In this document: positions 1 to 12,422 of the stretch, piece by piece
Layout: the number at the start of each line of letters is the position of its first letter
How positions within the stretch are numbered: position 1 is the stretch's first letter
NCBI RefSeq assembly: GCF_028453695.1
Contig: NC_135780.1
Span: forward strand, 6,386,001-6,450,000
Direction: 5' to 3'
DNA from: Augochlora pura
Taxonomy: Eukaryota > Arthropoda > Insecta > Hymenoptera > Halictidae
Length of the DNA: 64,000 bases
Notes under the pieces: model-generated
Told to the model about the DNA's origin: nothing
What the model saw: only the letters and a program-made list of their open reading frames with translations
Database searches by the model: none
Program-made: the position numbers and the translations under genes

Positions 1-2039
1 TCAACGGGGTGCTCTCGCCGTCTGAAAAATCATCTGCTCCGCCGCTTGGTATCATTCCATTTTGTTGCTGATTCTTTGACATCCTGTCAGCCGGGCTGAA
101 ACCGAAAACGTCCTATATGTAGCCTAAGAGTATACTAAGAGTATCCTTAGGGTGTCCTAAGAGTAGCCTTAGAGTATCCTAAGTGTCCTAAGAGTATCCT
201 TAGAGTATCCTTAAAGTGTCCTACTCTGCCAGAAATGCGTGACGACGTCGCCTAGTACTTCCAATGCGGAATTCTAATTATTGTTGCGTCGAATAAATTG
301 TTATTTATATCGGGTATATATATATTTGTTGCCGCATAGCTCGTGCCATAGGATACTCGAATATTTGCTTGCGAAATAGTATTTTTGAACGTGCGGCGAA
401 ATGATACAAACTCGTTTCTGTCGGCGACGCGTTAAGGTGAAAGTTAAGTGACGCGAAGAAATCCTGATCGCGAGCATATGGCGCGGTGCAGCGATCGAAA
501 GAAGGAACAATTCTGCGTGAAACGGGCGAATTGCTGAGGTATCGGACGTTGCTTCGTTGATTCGATACACAAAAGTTTCCACCGAAAAACGGTTCTCGTC
601 GCCGTGGTAAACGCAACGGTAACGGATCAATTGGCAACCAGCTTTCTACATTTGTCACCGAACGGCCGACCGCGCCGACTGGTTTTCCATAGGGCAACTG
701 CCATCGTTCTTCTCGTGGACAAAAAAATTTATCTTGCCCCGGTCCCGCGCCTTGCGAAACTTTCCTCGTTAAATTAATTACCGATTCATCGAAACTGGCA
801 TAAACGCTCGGTCGCGGCGTCGCTGCCAGGTTGTTTTAAAAGAATCTCACGCGCGCACGCGACCACTATACTAGAACCGCCTAACTGGAATTTTAGAATT
901 AAATTATTCAATTGGTATTATTTAATACTTGTAACCATGTTAGCATTTCAAAATAGAAATTGAAATATTATTAATAATTTTAAAATAATTTTAAAAATCG
1001 TTTCATGGGGTTGCATTAAGCACCCTCGAATTTTGTGTTCTGTGTTCCGATTTCCAGACAATCGCGCGTTATATTAAAGTTTCTTTAGAAAACAGTGCGT
1101 TTGTCGAATCTTACATTCCGAGGAAGTCGGTCGTTCCTAATAGATCGAGCAATAAATAAGAAATCAGTTTATGTAGGCTAAATAGCGAGGTTTAATAGAG
1201 AAAGTATGTTCCATGTGCGAAATCCAGGACGCTTTGCATGTTTCAGAAAAAAGTTTTACGAACCGCAATAACTCTTTACCGTTTATATCAGACAATTTTG
1301 TTTATTCTATTAAAATACAACGTTACTTTCTTCCGGAAGATATTTTATTGCTTTACAGAAAAATATTTCGAACGAAAACCTTCAACTTCGTGATAAAAAA
1401 GATCAGGACGGCCTTGAAAGAATCTCCGACAGGACACGCGTCATTTTGTTCTCTTTTTAAATCACGTGTCTACGAGATTTTTTGCCATATAAATGGGACA
1501 CACCGTATACTTTGATATTCTTTGTTAGATTGTATATTTTATAAAACCGTTGAAAATCAGATAATTTTCGTTTTACATACTGCCTTTATTTTCTTCCACC
1601 CCTAGAATTTGCTAAAAGAATAATTAAATTTTATTTCGAAATTAATAAATTAAAAGAAACGAATGATATTCATATTTCGTACATCTTGCGTTTTGTATCA
1701 CGAGTCTGAGACTCGTTATTACAGTGCCTAGGGTTAAAGGATCGTCTATATAAAGTTCCATAAAACTCATGGAGCACCAGCCACCGAAGGTTCCCCCATA
1801 AGAATCGACTGGTTTCAACGCCAACGGAAAAATCGCCAATAAAATCTCGAATCTCTTTTAATTGGCGTATAATTCCCGGAATCCCGAACTGCCAAGGAAA
1901 CGGAACTAAATCTTGTCGACCTGACCATGTCGAAATCGTGGCATTTGCTACGGTTGAGTCAACAACGTTTGACGTCAACGTGTTCGCACGCGGCAGCAGG
2001 CTCGGGCGATTGAAAATCCGTAGGTGCTCGCGTTCGGCA
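1..2039. other. Non-coding stretch, no supported gene
   Basis: Apart from the minisatellite listed separately, I see no gene here. Short open frames exist on both strands (for example 1213-1515 on + and 305-697 on -), but they lack recognisable protein motifs, their composition follows the local base content, and none joins a neighbour through convincing splice sites. The stretch is intergenic sequence or an intron of a gene outside the window. Confidence 0.6.
123..226. repeat. 11-bp minisatellite
   Basis: About ten imperfect tandem copies of an 11-base unit close to TATCCTTAGAG or TGTCCTAAGAG. Copies differ by single substitutions and one two-base deletion. The CCTAA/TTAGG core resembles the insect telomere repeat only superficially, because the unit is 11 bases and interrupted by GAGTAT or GTGT. 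Confidence 0.85.
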
Positions 2040-2099
2040 AGAGTGCGTCTGGTCGCTAAATTTCCCCCGATGGCTAATTAATAGAGCCGGCAGAGGTTG

Positions 2100-2700
2100 C
2101 CGACGCTATTAAGAGAAGAAGTAGGGCAGAATGAGGCGGGGGGAGGTAAGGAGCAGAAGGCGGGGAGGGTAAGAGCAGAAGGCGAGGGGAGGGTAAGAGA
2201 AGAAGGAGGCGAGAGAGGAGGGGCGGGGGAGAGCGAGACGGAGGCGTATCTTTGTTCCGCGGAGGTCTGGGCTTTCTGGTTCCTGGACACTGAAAGTGAA
2301 AGGGAACGAGCAGTGAAAGATAACATAGCAAGGACGTCCACTGCAACTCGCCGTGTCGGTTGCTGCCCTCGAGGCACGTCACGGATTCGTTCGTACCGGG
2401 TTCACCCCCACGAACGCCTCTCGCCAACACCTTCTCGGTCTCGCCTCCTCCGTCCTCTGTCTTCGCGCCGCGCCGTTCTCTCATTCTCTCTGCCTCTCAC
2501 CCTCCCTTTGTCTCCGCAATGTTTTCCACGAGTTTCAGGGTTACTGATCAGGCTCTCCGGTAATGAATTCAAACGGGCCGCTCTTTCCACCCAGGAGAAG
2601 GGCCTTGTCTCCTCTCCCCCTCTCTCTCTCTCTCTCCCTACCCTCTATCTCCCTTCTTCTCTCTCTCTCTCTCTCTCTATCTCTTTTCTTTTTTCCGCAG
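2100..2700. repeat. Strand-asymmetric low-complexity tract
   Basis: The first half of this tract (about 2110-2240) is almost pure purine (GGAG, GAAG and GGGG runs). From about 2400 to 2700 the same strand becomes pyrimidine-rich, ending in (CT)n runs at about 2618-2682 followed by a T-rich stretch and CCGCAG. The long open frames on both strands encode only Arg/Glu/Gly-rich or Ser/Leu/Pro-rich sequence and are composition artefacts. The CT tract followed by CGCAG looks like a splice acceptor, but I found no recognisable exon after it. Confidence 0.7.
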
Positions 2701-5700
2701 TCGTTTCATTCGTTTTATCCGCCCGAAAGAATTCAACGCCGGGGACCAATGTCGATGACTGAGCCCCGCCATCAGGCAGAACCAGATTCTAAAGATTCTT
2801 CTCTACTTTCTTTCTTCCTACATCTGTTCCCTTCTATCCTGGTTCCGAAGGATAAACACCCCTCTCGCCTTCCGCGCGTTTCCCGGTTTCGTTTTGTTGC
2901 TCGCAGCGGTACCGGAATTAAATTTTTGCACGATTCAAGGAGCGTTCTCGCGAAATATTCGTACGGTTGGCAGCGCGAAACGCGGCTCCTTTGACATCAG
3001 CATTTTTCACGCAGCAACTTTGAATTGCGGCGCCTATTAAATCTCCGTTACGGCTTTACAGAAGACGATAACGATTTTATTGTTGCGGCGTTTTTCTGTA
3101 GCCGATTTGAGCTTAGATTTGACGCTTTTGGAATTATTTGAAGGGACTTTGTTATACTGACTGGAAAATTCGTTATATATCCCTTAATAATGGTTGCTTA
3201 AAGTTTAAAATAATTCCTTGAAATATCAGAAGGAGGAAAAATATTTCTTTCATCGACCAAGACTTATTACAAATATAATATAATAGTGCAATAAATTTGT
3301 AATGCTCGCATGAGACAGCACGTTGTAGAAGGATAAAGTAATAAATCGGTTGCTGAATGTAAAAGCGGGAAGCAACCATTCATTAAATTTCTGAAGTTAC
3401 TCAAGACTTTCTCTACTTTGGCGTTTAGCTGAAGAAAATGGGGTCATCTACATCAGCGACATTCTGTCGGCATTAATTGAAGCAATTTCGAACACTTTGC
3501 CATCATAATAGAAGAAGCTTTTATTCAATCATACATAGAATGTATGTAATGTATACATAAAAGTATATACTTCCAATATAAAACGTACAAACGTTTCCAA
3601 AGATAAAACCAGTTTTCTCTGATACCTCTTTATTGCACGCAACAAACAATCGCGCGCCTTTTGTCCGAATTTATGCAACGGCGATGCGGATCTCTTACAA
3701 AATCCAGGAACAGTGTTGCATTCTTTCATCGTTTGAAAATGACGTTCATTGTTTCGCTAAACAAAAAAAACAGCAAGTTGAGAAGGAATTTATTTCTTTG
3801 ATTGAAAACTCGTGTTAATTGATACAGGCGGAGGTCTCTGTCATTGTACGCGAGGGCTCATCCATTGTGCGATCTCGTCAAGTAGACGCGGACGAATTTG
3901 ATGCGTTAGTGACGTATATAAATTTTTAAAATACCAGGAAACCCGTGAATTATAAAAATTAATAATATTATTTTATTCGTACCGCGAGCGTTCTTTTAAC
4001 AAGTAAATTCAAAAAAATTTTAATTGCAATAGTTATAATAGTTATGTAAGTAATAGAGTTAATAAATTGAAAATTTGTATGAAAATCTGAGATCCGCTCG
4101 TCAATAATTATTTTTTCGCAAAGTTTCTTCTCGAGTGCTATTTTAATATCGAACTCGCGTGCTCGAATAATCCCGCCGTTGCACAACGAATAAAATCGAG
4201 CCACTACGCTCCGGTTCACATTCACTTCTCCGTTTTCCCGACTTAGAAAATAGAAACTGTCGAGTTTCCGTGTGAAGCAGCTCTCTCGCCGCGCAACGAC
4301 GAAATTTCTTCAGCGGTGGCTAAACCCGCCGCGCTCATTGCGGATACAAAAGAAATCGATCTCGGCTGTTTGCGGACAAGCGGTTTATTCGTTAAAATAA
4401 CAAACGTGTAGCGAAAAAAAAGAACACACTTTCGCTAACTTTAGTGCTATAAAACTAAAATTCTAAAATACAGAGAATATACGATCGACGAATTATTAGA
4501 TATCCGAAGAATAAATTCAATATTTTATCAACTAAAAGAGTCGGTGGTATTTCACATTCCGCGCAATATTGTAAAATAGATAGTGAACCTGCAGCATTCT
4601 AGAGATTCGAATGCAAATCGGACGTTTACTTCGCTGCAATGTTATTTCGAGCGTAACAAATATCTCGAAACTGCGAGATAGCAAAACAGAAAAATAACAA
4701 GATAAATAAATATTAAGGGATTAAAGGTGAACATGGGCGCATCCTTGTAGCATGTTTCCCAGCGCGCAGGGCGATTGTCCTTGAGTCGACGGGGCAACGA
4801 CCACTATCGAAGAAAATTCAGAAAAACCCCGAAGAGACATTTTCGTCCGGCTTATCGAATCCCGAATGGCCCATTGTTTTCCTATTTTATTTCGAGCACG
4901 GTCGACGCTCGGAAACGTCACGCGCCGGGGCACGCAGCCAGCGCGGAATAATCTTGAGACTCGCGCGCGACTCCAGCGTTTGCATGTTTCTACTCCCTAG
5001 GCTACCACATTTTGTCGTCTTAAGGCCGTTGTCCTATGAGTCATTGTCCACCGTGGAATTACCTGCCCACTCCTCTCTCTCTCTATATATATATTTTAAC
5101 CCTTTCGCGGTCCAGCGTTGCCTGGCTCGTTTCGCGTTTACTTATCTGCTTGACATGTTTAACGAGGAATCCAGCCGACGCGACGGTGTGTTTTAAGGCA
5201 TTTCTATTTTTCCCTGGCTAGATAAGGAGAAGTACCGGGCGCGCCGTGCCCAGGCTACGAGGCACGGAATAACGCGGATGAGGTGGCGAACCAAAATCTT
5301 CGAGCCCGAGATGTTTATTATATCATAATAATAGCATCGAACGAACTACTACTGCTCGAACTAGCAGATAAAAAGATTGCACGTTTTAAAATGTATTCTT
5401 TTAAATTAATGATCAAATTCTTCGGACGTCAGACACTGGAACAAAAGACGATTTGTCGACTTTCGAACGAAAATTGTCCTATTGTATAAATATTTTGTGG
5501 TACAGGTAGGAAATTGATGATTAATTTTTTTAGTACACGGAATTTATTGTATAGAATACGGAATATTTTATTTTCTGATAGAAAATAGTTGTTTTCATTG
5601 AATTTCATCGTAACATCTGCGGAAAAACGACTGACAAAAATATGTCGGCGTCAGGATCTAGAACTGGGCTAGAAAGTACGTGACATTTTCAACGATTTCT

Positions 5701-6799
5701 CGTCGTGATGTCGCGAACAGTTCGTTTCCATTAAATTCTTTTAACCGTGATATTTTTTAGCATGTATGTACGTTCAACCTCGTTTCACCATTTGCCAGTT
5801 CTAATTTCGATAATAGACCGCGTCATTACGAGAAATTCCATGTTCTCGCGGACGACGTGAAACCGTCCTCTTATCGTTTCTATTCTGTGGATTCGCTGTT
5901 ACGGAGCAGGATTAAATTGCTATGATTGTGGCACCGATAATGGTGTGACAAGAATTGTCTCTTGGCCTCTTCGATTTTCAATGTTAGCGCATTTGGTCGC
6001 GAGAATCTTTCAATTATTCGGCTGAGAGAGAAAGAGAAAGAGAAAGAGAGAGAGAAAGAGAGATAACGGTACCGCTTCCTTGTAGCAGTGACACCGATGA
6101 CAGTGATTTAAATGTCGCGTTACACCTAGCTATCTGCCGAACCCGTACAATGACGACTTATAATGTATATCGGAATATACAGTCAGTCCCACAAGTATTC
6201 GAAATCTGTTATATACAAATGTGATTAATTATCTTGAAATTCGATTGAAATTTGATTCTCGAATATCAACGATTAAACAATGAAATAAATGCCTGGAGAT
6301 ACATTTTCTGTTAAATAGGCGCATTATGTTCAATTCAGACGTATCAGAGGGAAAAATTATAAAATCTTGCAATGTCCACGGAAGAACGGTCCCCCGAGGT
6401 ATACACAAGACCTTCGCGACTTGCTGTTTCTATTGAAACCCCTGAAAGATCCGAACAAGTACTCAATTGTCATAATCAATTGTCAAGGCATTTATAGTCA
6501 GCGTTAGCGTCAAGTGAAGAAAAATAGTAAACTCTAGCATCGTGCACTGGAGAATGGTCCCTCGAGACACACACAGACTTGCGACCGGCTGCACCTCCTA
6601 AAAATCGCGTAAAACCGCAATAAACATTTCACAACCTTCCCAAGGCTTCGCGAACAAGTCGTACATTCGGCTGTGTGTACTGGGAGCACGGGGGGTTGTC
6701 CGAGGCCTTGTCGCGTAGCCTGTCATTAAAAGTATTCGACAGCCTTGAACAAAAACGGCCTTTGGGTTCGATACACCCTGTGCAAGCATTCGCCCCGGC
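2701..6799. other. Non-coding stretch, no supported gene
   Basis: AT-rich sequence broken by GC-richer segments (about 4200-4380 and 4900-5260). It contains a CT/TA microsatellite near 5072-5094 and a GA-rich microsatellite near 6022-6062. The short open frames show no domain or coding pattern. A possible DNA-transposon end at 6180 and a degenerate repeat at 6380-6600 are treated as findings. Confidence 0.6.
6022..6062. repeat. GA-rich microsatellite
   Basis: Run of GAGA and GAAA units (gagagagaaagagaaagaga type) directly followed by TAACGGTACC. Simple-sequence repeat with no coding meaning. Confidence 0.85.
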
Positions 6800-7450
6800 G
6801 CGGCGCCGTTAAAACTTTCTTGTCTACTAAATCACCCGGACGAACACCGGCGCGAGAAGATCGGCGAAGGTTCGATAATCGTCGAACGTTTCGAAGAGGC
6901 TGAACGCGGAACTGAACGAGCCACCCTCCCTGCGCCGTCGTCGTCGCCGTCGTCGTCGTCTCGGCTTTCGACGATCCTGGGAAAAAAAAAATCTAGAAGA
7001 GAAACGATCCGGGCTCGGTGGCGGAGTCGCGAGGGAAGAATTTCAGCGGAGTATCCGTGCGGAGATGAATCACCCGCGAACGAAGAAAAGAGAGACAGTT
7101 TCGCAGAAGAACACGGGACTAGGGAGAAAGGAATGACCTTGCCGCGGAGGATATTTCGAATCGATTCGAACCGGAGGAGCCCCGCGCGTACAAAGACGTA
7201 TGGGCACGATTAACCGGTTCCCCCCGCGGGCGCGAGCATCGCGTTGTCGCTTCTATATAAATGAACATTTTTCTCCCGTATCCGCCAGCTCTACGCGTTT
7301 CCTCGTTTATACCGGCCCCTAATGGGTTACCGTGTCTCGGTGAGCGAACGGTGATTCCCACGCGGCAAATGATTCACTAGACTTTGTCATCCTCGATCGC
7401 TTTCTTAACCCGTTAACGTGCGCGGACAGGTATGCCCGAGATTTTTACGC
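6800..7450. other. GC-rich CpG-dense island with (CGT)n/(CGC)n run
   Basis: A sharp rise in GC and CpG against AT-rich flanks. At about 6930-6963 there is a run of CGT/CGC trinucleotides (gccgtcgtcgtcgccgtcgt type). No open frame has recognisable protein similarity. The composition fits a promoter or 5' UTR exon of a gene whose coding part is elsewhere, possibly off the window, but I cannot assign the strand or the gene. Confidence 0.4.
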
Positions 7451-10079
7451 CCGCGACGACGCGCCGCGAGTAGTCTGTCAATCCGGATTACAATGTTTCA
7501 ACTTCTCCGCATGCTTCTTTAACTCTTTTCGCTCGCTTTCCTTTCATGCTGTCACGATTAGCACTTATTCAAACTCAATCATTATTTTAATAAAATCAGA
7601 CAATTTCTTTTCCTATATAATTCCTATTTACCTTCGTTTCTATGCTTCAAAACTATTAAACTTAGTTGGCTATTAGTTTCTTGCAAGTCAATCGATACCT
7701 AATAATAACGTCAACTTGAAACAACCTGAATTTGTACTGCAAAATTCTGTACTAAGAAATGTCGAGGATTTATAAATAAATAACGATACGATCAAAAAGG
7801 ATAGTGAAACTCGATATCGATGTTTCTTCATTTCGCGTGTTAGCACGAAGCTATGTTAGAAATTGCGTGGCACATATCGCAAGTATGTCTCTTGTAACCC
7901 GTTGAAATCGATAGGCTCGAATATATCGCATTTCGTTCGAATAGTTCGATTACGTGTACGTAAATATAAATATATACATATCTCTCTGTGAAATGATTAC
8001 CTGAACGCTACTCCTGTCATGACGTATCCGACGACGAATTATGAACAATTCCCTTGATATCCAAAAAACCACGGTTTTTCGAAAATAAGCGAATTTCACA
8101 TTTTCAATGACCGCGATTAACCGCGCGTGGAATACGCGTCACCTTTTTCACTGACGAACTTTTCTACCGTACGAACGAAGAATTATTTACCTCTGCAGAG
8201 CAGTGATTAAACTGATCGAATAAGAGGCATTTGGTACAATAAGTGATAGCGATCTTGCTTGCGCGATCTGCTATCTCGCGCGACCGTGGCTCATTGCAGT
8301 GCTGATAAAATATTATCAACTATCGTCAAGAATGCAGGTCGATACTTTTTATTAACGTCCTTGAAAAGTACTCCGTGAATGATACGATTTTTGTGAGAAT
8401 AAACGACTCTTGGCGAAATATAATTAACCTAGAATATCGCATCCAAAATTTTTCTTATTTTTAGAAGACCTTTTAAAGGAAAATTATAAACGTCTTAGTC
8501 ATTGTTAATTACTTGAAACCCGCGGACGCATCACTTCATTGAAAGATAACAGATAAGAATAGTTATTCTCGCGGATGGTCAGTTTATCGGATGATAAATG
8601 TTACAATTGTTTAATTGCTTTCGTAGATGAAATCGCGGTGAAACTTATTCTATTACTCACCAACATTTCCCATTTCATGATTCATGTACAAACTTCTTTA
8701 TTTATTTTCAAGTAAGAAAAGTCAATTATACGAACTGTACAATTTTAAATAGACTGCGGATTTGGTGCGTTTATGGCAAAAATATGAAAAATCAAATTGT
8801 GAAGATGTAAGAAGAATTTATAATATTAATAGCTAATAAATAGCAGCTATTTACACGTGGCACGGAATGTGTTAAAAATGTTATTCCGAAACGCTGTCAA
8901 CATGCCGCTAGTCGCGTTAGATGACTAAAAACATTAAAATCCGGAAACGCGCTGTGTAAAATAGCAACGAATGAAACTGCGATAGGGGGGGCAGTAGGTA
9001 TCGAGGTATTGCAATCAATTATTTTCATGCAATCAAATTGCGTAATACGCGATCGAGCATACGGGGTTACAAGATACGCGCTCGGACTTCGCGAATCGTA
9101 TCAACATTCCTGGCAATTACCTCGACTAGATGAAGAAAAGGGATGAACATCATCGGGAGCAAGAAGAAAGAAAGAGACGTCTGGTTGAGCAACGACGATG
9201 ACGTCCTATAAATATCTAATTTCCACCTCACGCCTCCGCCGCGTCGGTTTTTCAATACCGTTACAGGTTCCGCGCGGTTCGTCTTGCAAAATGATCAATG
9301 AAAGCGCCGCGCGACGCCTGGTGTCTCTTGACATAGAAATCACGCATTCCCACTGTTAGACCAGCGAAAGGAGTTGAACGCCGCCGGGCGGACCACGCGG
9401 TTCTTTTTCCTCGTTCCTTTTTCTTTTTTTCGCAGTCATAGAACAAATTAGCGGACCCGTTCTGCTTTTTAATAAGTTTGACCGCGCTGTAACACCGGCC
9501 CACGATTTTCTCCCGGCTCTTTCGTAACTTCTGCGCCGACAGCCCTGTTTACTATCGTTCCCGGCGTCGGCTTAATTAGACGATTGTTTAATTGGCCGAG
9601 AAAAAGTTTAACGAAACGACAATGACGCGCGCTTCGTATTTCCGTCGCGTTCGCTCCACATTTTCGGACCGTTATCGACGAAACCATTCCAAACGCGTTC
9701 ACGCGAACGTCGCGATCCTCTGATTCAAAGCTTAACAACGTTGCTCCGCTTTCGATAGTTTCTGCGATACGGTATAATAAATTCTCGTTTCTATTTTGAT
9801 TTTATTTATTTTATCAGTCGCGAGAGATATGTAATATTTAGAAAATTATATAGTAACATTGAAGCTTACATCTAAGACGTTTATCTTAACAATTGATATT
9901 AAATTATTGGTTACCACGGTAACCGATTAACAAGCTACAAGTCGATTTATAGGTCGATAAAGTGTTAAGATGAAAAGGGGTCAACAGGATTCGAAACGAC
10001 TCTACAACATCCCTAATTCTCTGACTGCAATCTTTCGTGCATTTAATCCGTTTCAAAGTCGTCTCGTCGAAAGGCTATT
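7451..10079. other. Non-coding stretch, no supported gene
   Basis: Mostly AT-rich sequence with moderately GC-rich sequence from about 9050 to 9740. Minus-strand open frames at 9067-9738 are short, rich in Arg and Lys, and match no family I know. I see no splice-linked exon series, tRNA or repeat array. Confidence 0.55.
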
Positions 10080-11650
10080 TTCGTTCGGAAGACGCATCGC
10101 CGCATCCTCGCCTATAATAAGCGACACGCTTCGATGAACTTTCCTTTCCGAGTAAAACAGCTGTCATCGCGCGGGATAGCATCGGAAACCAATCGGATCG
10201 CGCCAAGAAAATTACGAAACCCCCGTGACTTCGATCTACAATAGAAAGTCAACCTCGCGCGCTGGAGCAACGCTCTCGGCTTCGAAGAATCGGCCGCATA
10301 CTTTGAAACCGCGATCCTGGTCCGGTGAAACGAAACGATTCGCGCATCGAAAGAAAAAAAAAAGAAGAAGAATGATGAAAATTTGATGGAAGAAAAAGCA
10401 AAAGTGCAAAAGGCGAACACTTTAGTCGCGCGCACGGTTCACGGAAATAGCAAAGGCACATACCTGCTAGACGGAAGCGGATCCTCCACTAGCTACCGAC
10501 GAGAGGAGACACACGTCACAGAAGTCGAAGAGACACACTTCCTTGCACCGTTTTCTGGAAGCTGGTTCCTTCTCACAAATTCTTGATCACCTGGTGGTCC
10601 TCGCATGGAAGCACGATTTCCTCCGAGACGACACGATTTCCTTCGACACGATTTCCTACGGCACGAGTCCACCAATGCCGATGTTCGGGTCGATCACCGA
10701 TCACCGGCCACGCAAACCCGGGATTTTCGTGTGCATACGCCCGGCGCACGGCGTACGTGCGAGCAGCAAAAAATCGTTCGACGATCGACGGGGGCCCCAA
10801 GGAATCTTCTCGTAATCGGCCAGGTGAAAGCCGTTTAGGTGAGCGGCGAACGAGCGACTGGCTTAGCCACGATCTACCAGAGGTACCAGAAGCGATCCAA
10901 GAGGCCCCCCCCTCGCCCGCCGCTCTCCTGGATAACTTTCACAACACAAGCTAGAGAGCGAGTCTCTCTTTTTCTCTTTCCCTCCCCACGGCGATTTTTC
11001 TCCGGCGATCTCGCTCCGTTCCACGCGCGCGGCGACCGGCGTGTGTCCCTCGAAACGATTTTTGATGTCAAAGCTGCGTGCCAGCCACCCGAGACATGTG
11101 TAACAATGGCCGATCTATTGGAGCCGGAATCCAGGGCTCGTTGCGAAACCGCTGGCGATACCATAAAATCTGGGCCTTTTTGTCGGGGACCTGGAGAACG
11201 GAAATTTATGATACACTGTTGCTGGTCAGCAGCTTTTCTCGAATCGCTATGTACGGTCGCAGAAAATATCGAATTTCTTACCGGTTCGACTGTTCTTACC
11301 GATCGCTCGATTAAGAGACTAATTGTATTTCATTTAGCCTTTGGAGATGCGTCGAGTAAAATTACATAATTCGTTTTATTTAAAGCCGTCTCTTGGAACT
11401 GACATTTAGTAGGACGCGACCTAATATTTTGAGGACGCGCCGCATTCCCGGTAACGCATCGAAACCTTCAAATGAGCTGTCTTCCCCGAAGAATCGCGGC
11501 GGAAAGAGTCATCGAAAATCCGACGATTTTCGAAAGTCCGTCGAAAATCGAAGAATTTGCGAAATTCTTGCAGTGACGTATTCGGAATGACGTCAACGAA
11601 TTATTGGACGCGTTCACGATGATTCTATCGAAGCGATGAATGACCGTTTA
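10080..11650. other. GC-rich CpG-dense island, possible distal promoter/UTR
   Basis: A region of about 1.5 kb with high GC and CpG and overlapping open frames on both strands, as expected from base composition. Around 10605-10665 short direct repeats of the type CACGATTTCCT(C/T)CGA occur. The longest plus frame (10839-11369) has an internal ATG at 11106, but its sequence resembles no known protein and it has no evident splice partner. It could be an upstream promoter or UTR exon for the plus-strand SOAT gene 5 kb away, but that is only a guess from position. Confidence 0.35.
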
Positions 11651-12277
11651 GTCAGTGCCATGCGTCGAACAACGCTATCTCGCGCTGCGCGCTACAAAAC
11701 ATTATCGTTATCGGATTTTTCATCGAAGGGACGTTCATTGTACAAGCCTTTCGTCTCTGGATAAGCTGTTATCTTCGATGCTCTAATCGGAGCTTGGACT
11801 TGGAACTTGTGGAGATGAGATATATATATATATTTTTTCCGAGAGGATTTGAAGAATTCCATCCGCTATTGCGTACGATTTTCCATGTTGCGCTATCGGT
11901 TACGTCCCAGTAATTAATTGTGCGTGTAACGAAGGCGTCCGTTCAAATTGCAGTCGACCCGAACTAAACACCTTTGCCGTTTCCGAGTACGGTACGTTTA
12001 CCTAGAAGGTCGTATCGAAACGTTTTGCGGGAGCTTGCGCGTTTTCCTTTCTATCGCGTCGGGTATTCTAATTGAGACATTTCTCAAATGACTGCTACGT
12101 AGAAATCGTTTAGATGTAGGCTTAATCCTTTTAATAATTCTATCTTTGCAACCAGACGATTTAATTATGTCGGTGTAATTACGTACGAATTACAGAGACA
12201 CGTTGTTTAATTCTTTGTGGGACATTTTTAGACCCACATAATATTGCAATAGATGCATTTTTGCTCTGTTCATTCCT

Positions 12278-12422
12278 AAACCCACATGGCACAGTTGGAC
12301 CACTTAAGTCTCATTTTATAACAAATTCAGTTGAATTATTACGCGTTTATGCTTTCAATAAAAAGTTACCAATTTTGTTTAATTAAAAACGCTGCACAAT
12401 TTCTGTGCCACATGGGTCTGTT
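12278..12422. repeat. Short inverted repeat, possible MITE remnant
   Basis: AACCCACATGGCACAG near 12279-12294 recurs in inverted form as CTGTGCCACATGGGTCT near 12401-12417. The spacer of about 105 bp is AT-rich. The arms differ by a few bases. The arrangement resembles the termini of a short non-autonomous DNA element, but no target-site duplication is clear. Confidence 0.35.

Noticed and set aside
123..226. Telomeric repeat or U12-type splice sites
   Set aside because: The unit is 11 bases, not TTAGG, and the GTATCCTT matches are part of a tandem repeat with no exon or branch-point context.
2074..2994. Overlapping open frames up to 221 aa on both strands
   Set aside because: Composition artefacts of the purine/pyrimidine tract. 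Sequence is Arg/Glu/Gly or Ser/Leu/Pro repeats without family motifs.
6740..6790. tRNA-like TTTGGGTTCGATACACCC
   Set aside because: Resembles a T-arm, but no matching acceptor, D-arm or anticodon arm could be found upstream.
10839..11369. A 176-aa plus-strand open frame in the GC-rich island
   Set aside because: No recognisable protein content, comparable open frames on the other strand, and no splice partner in phase.
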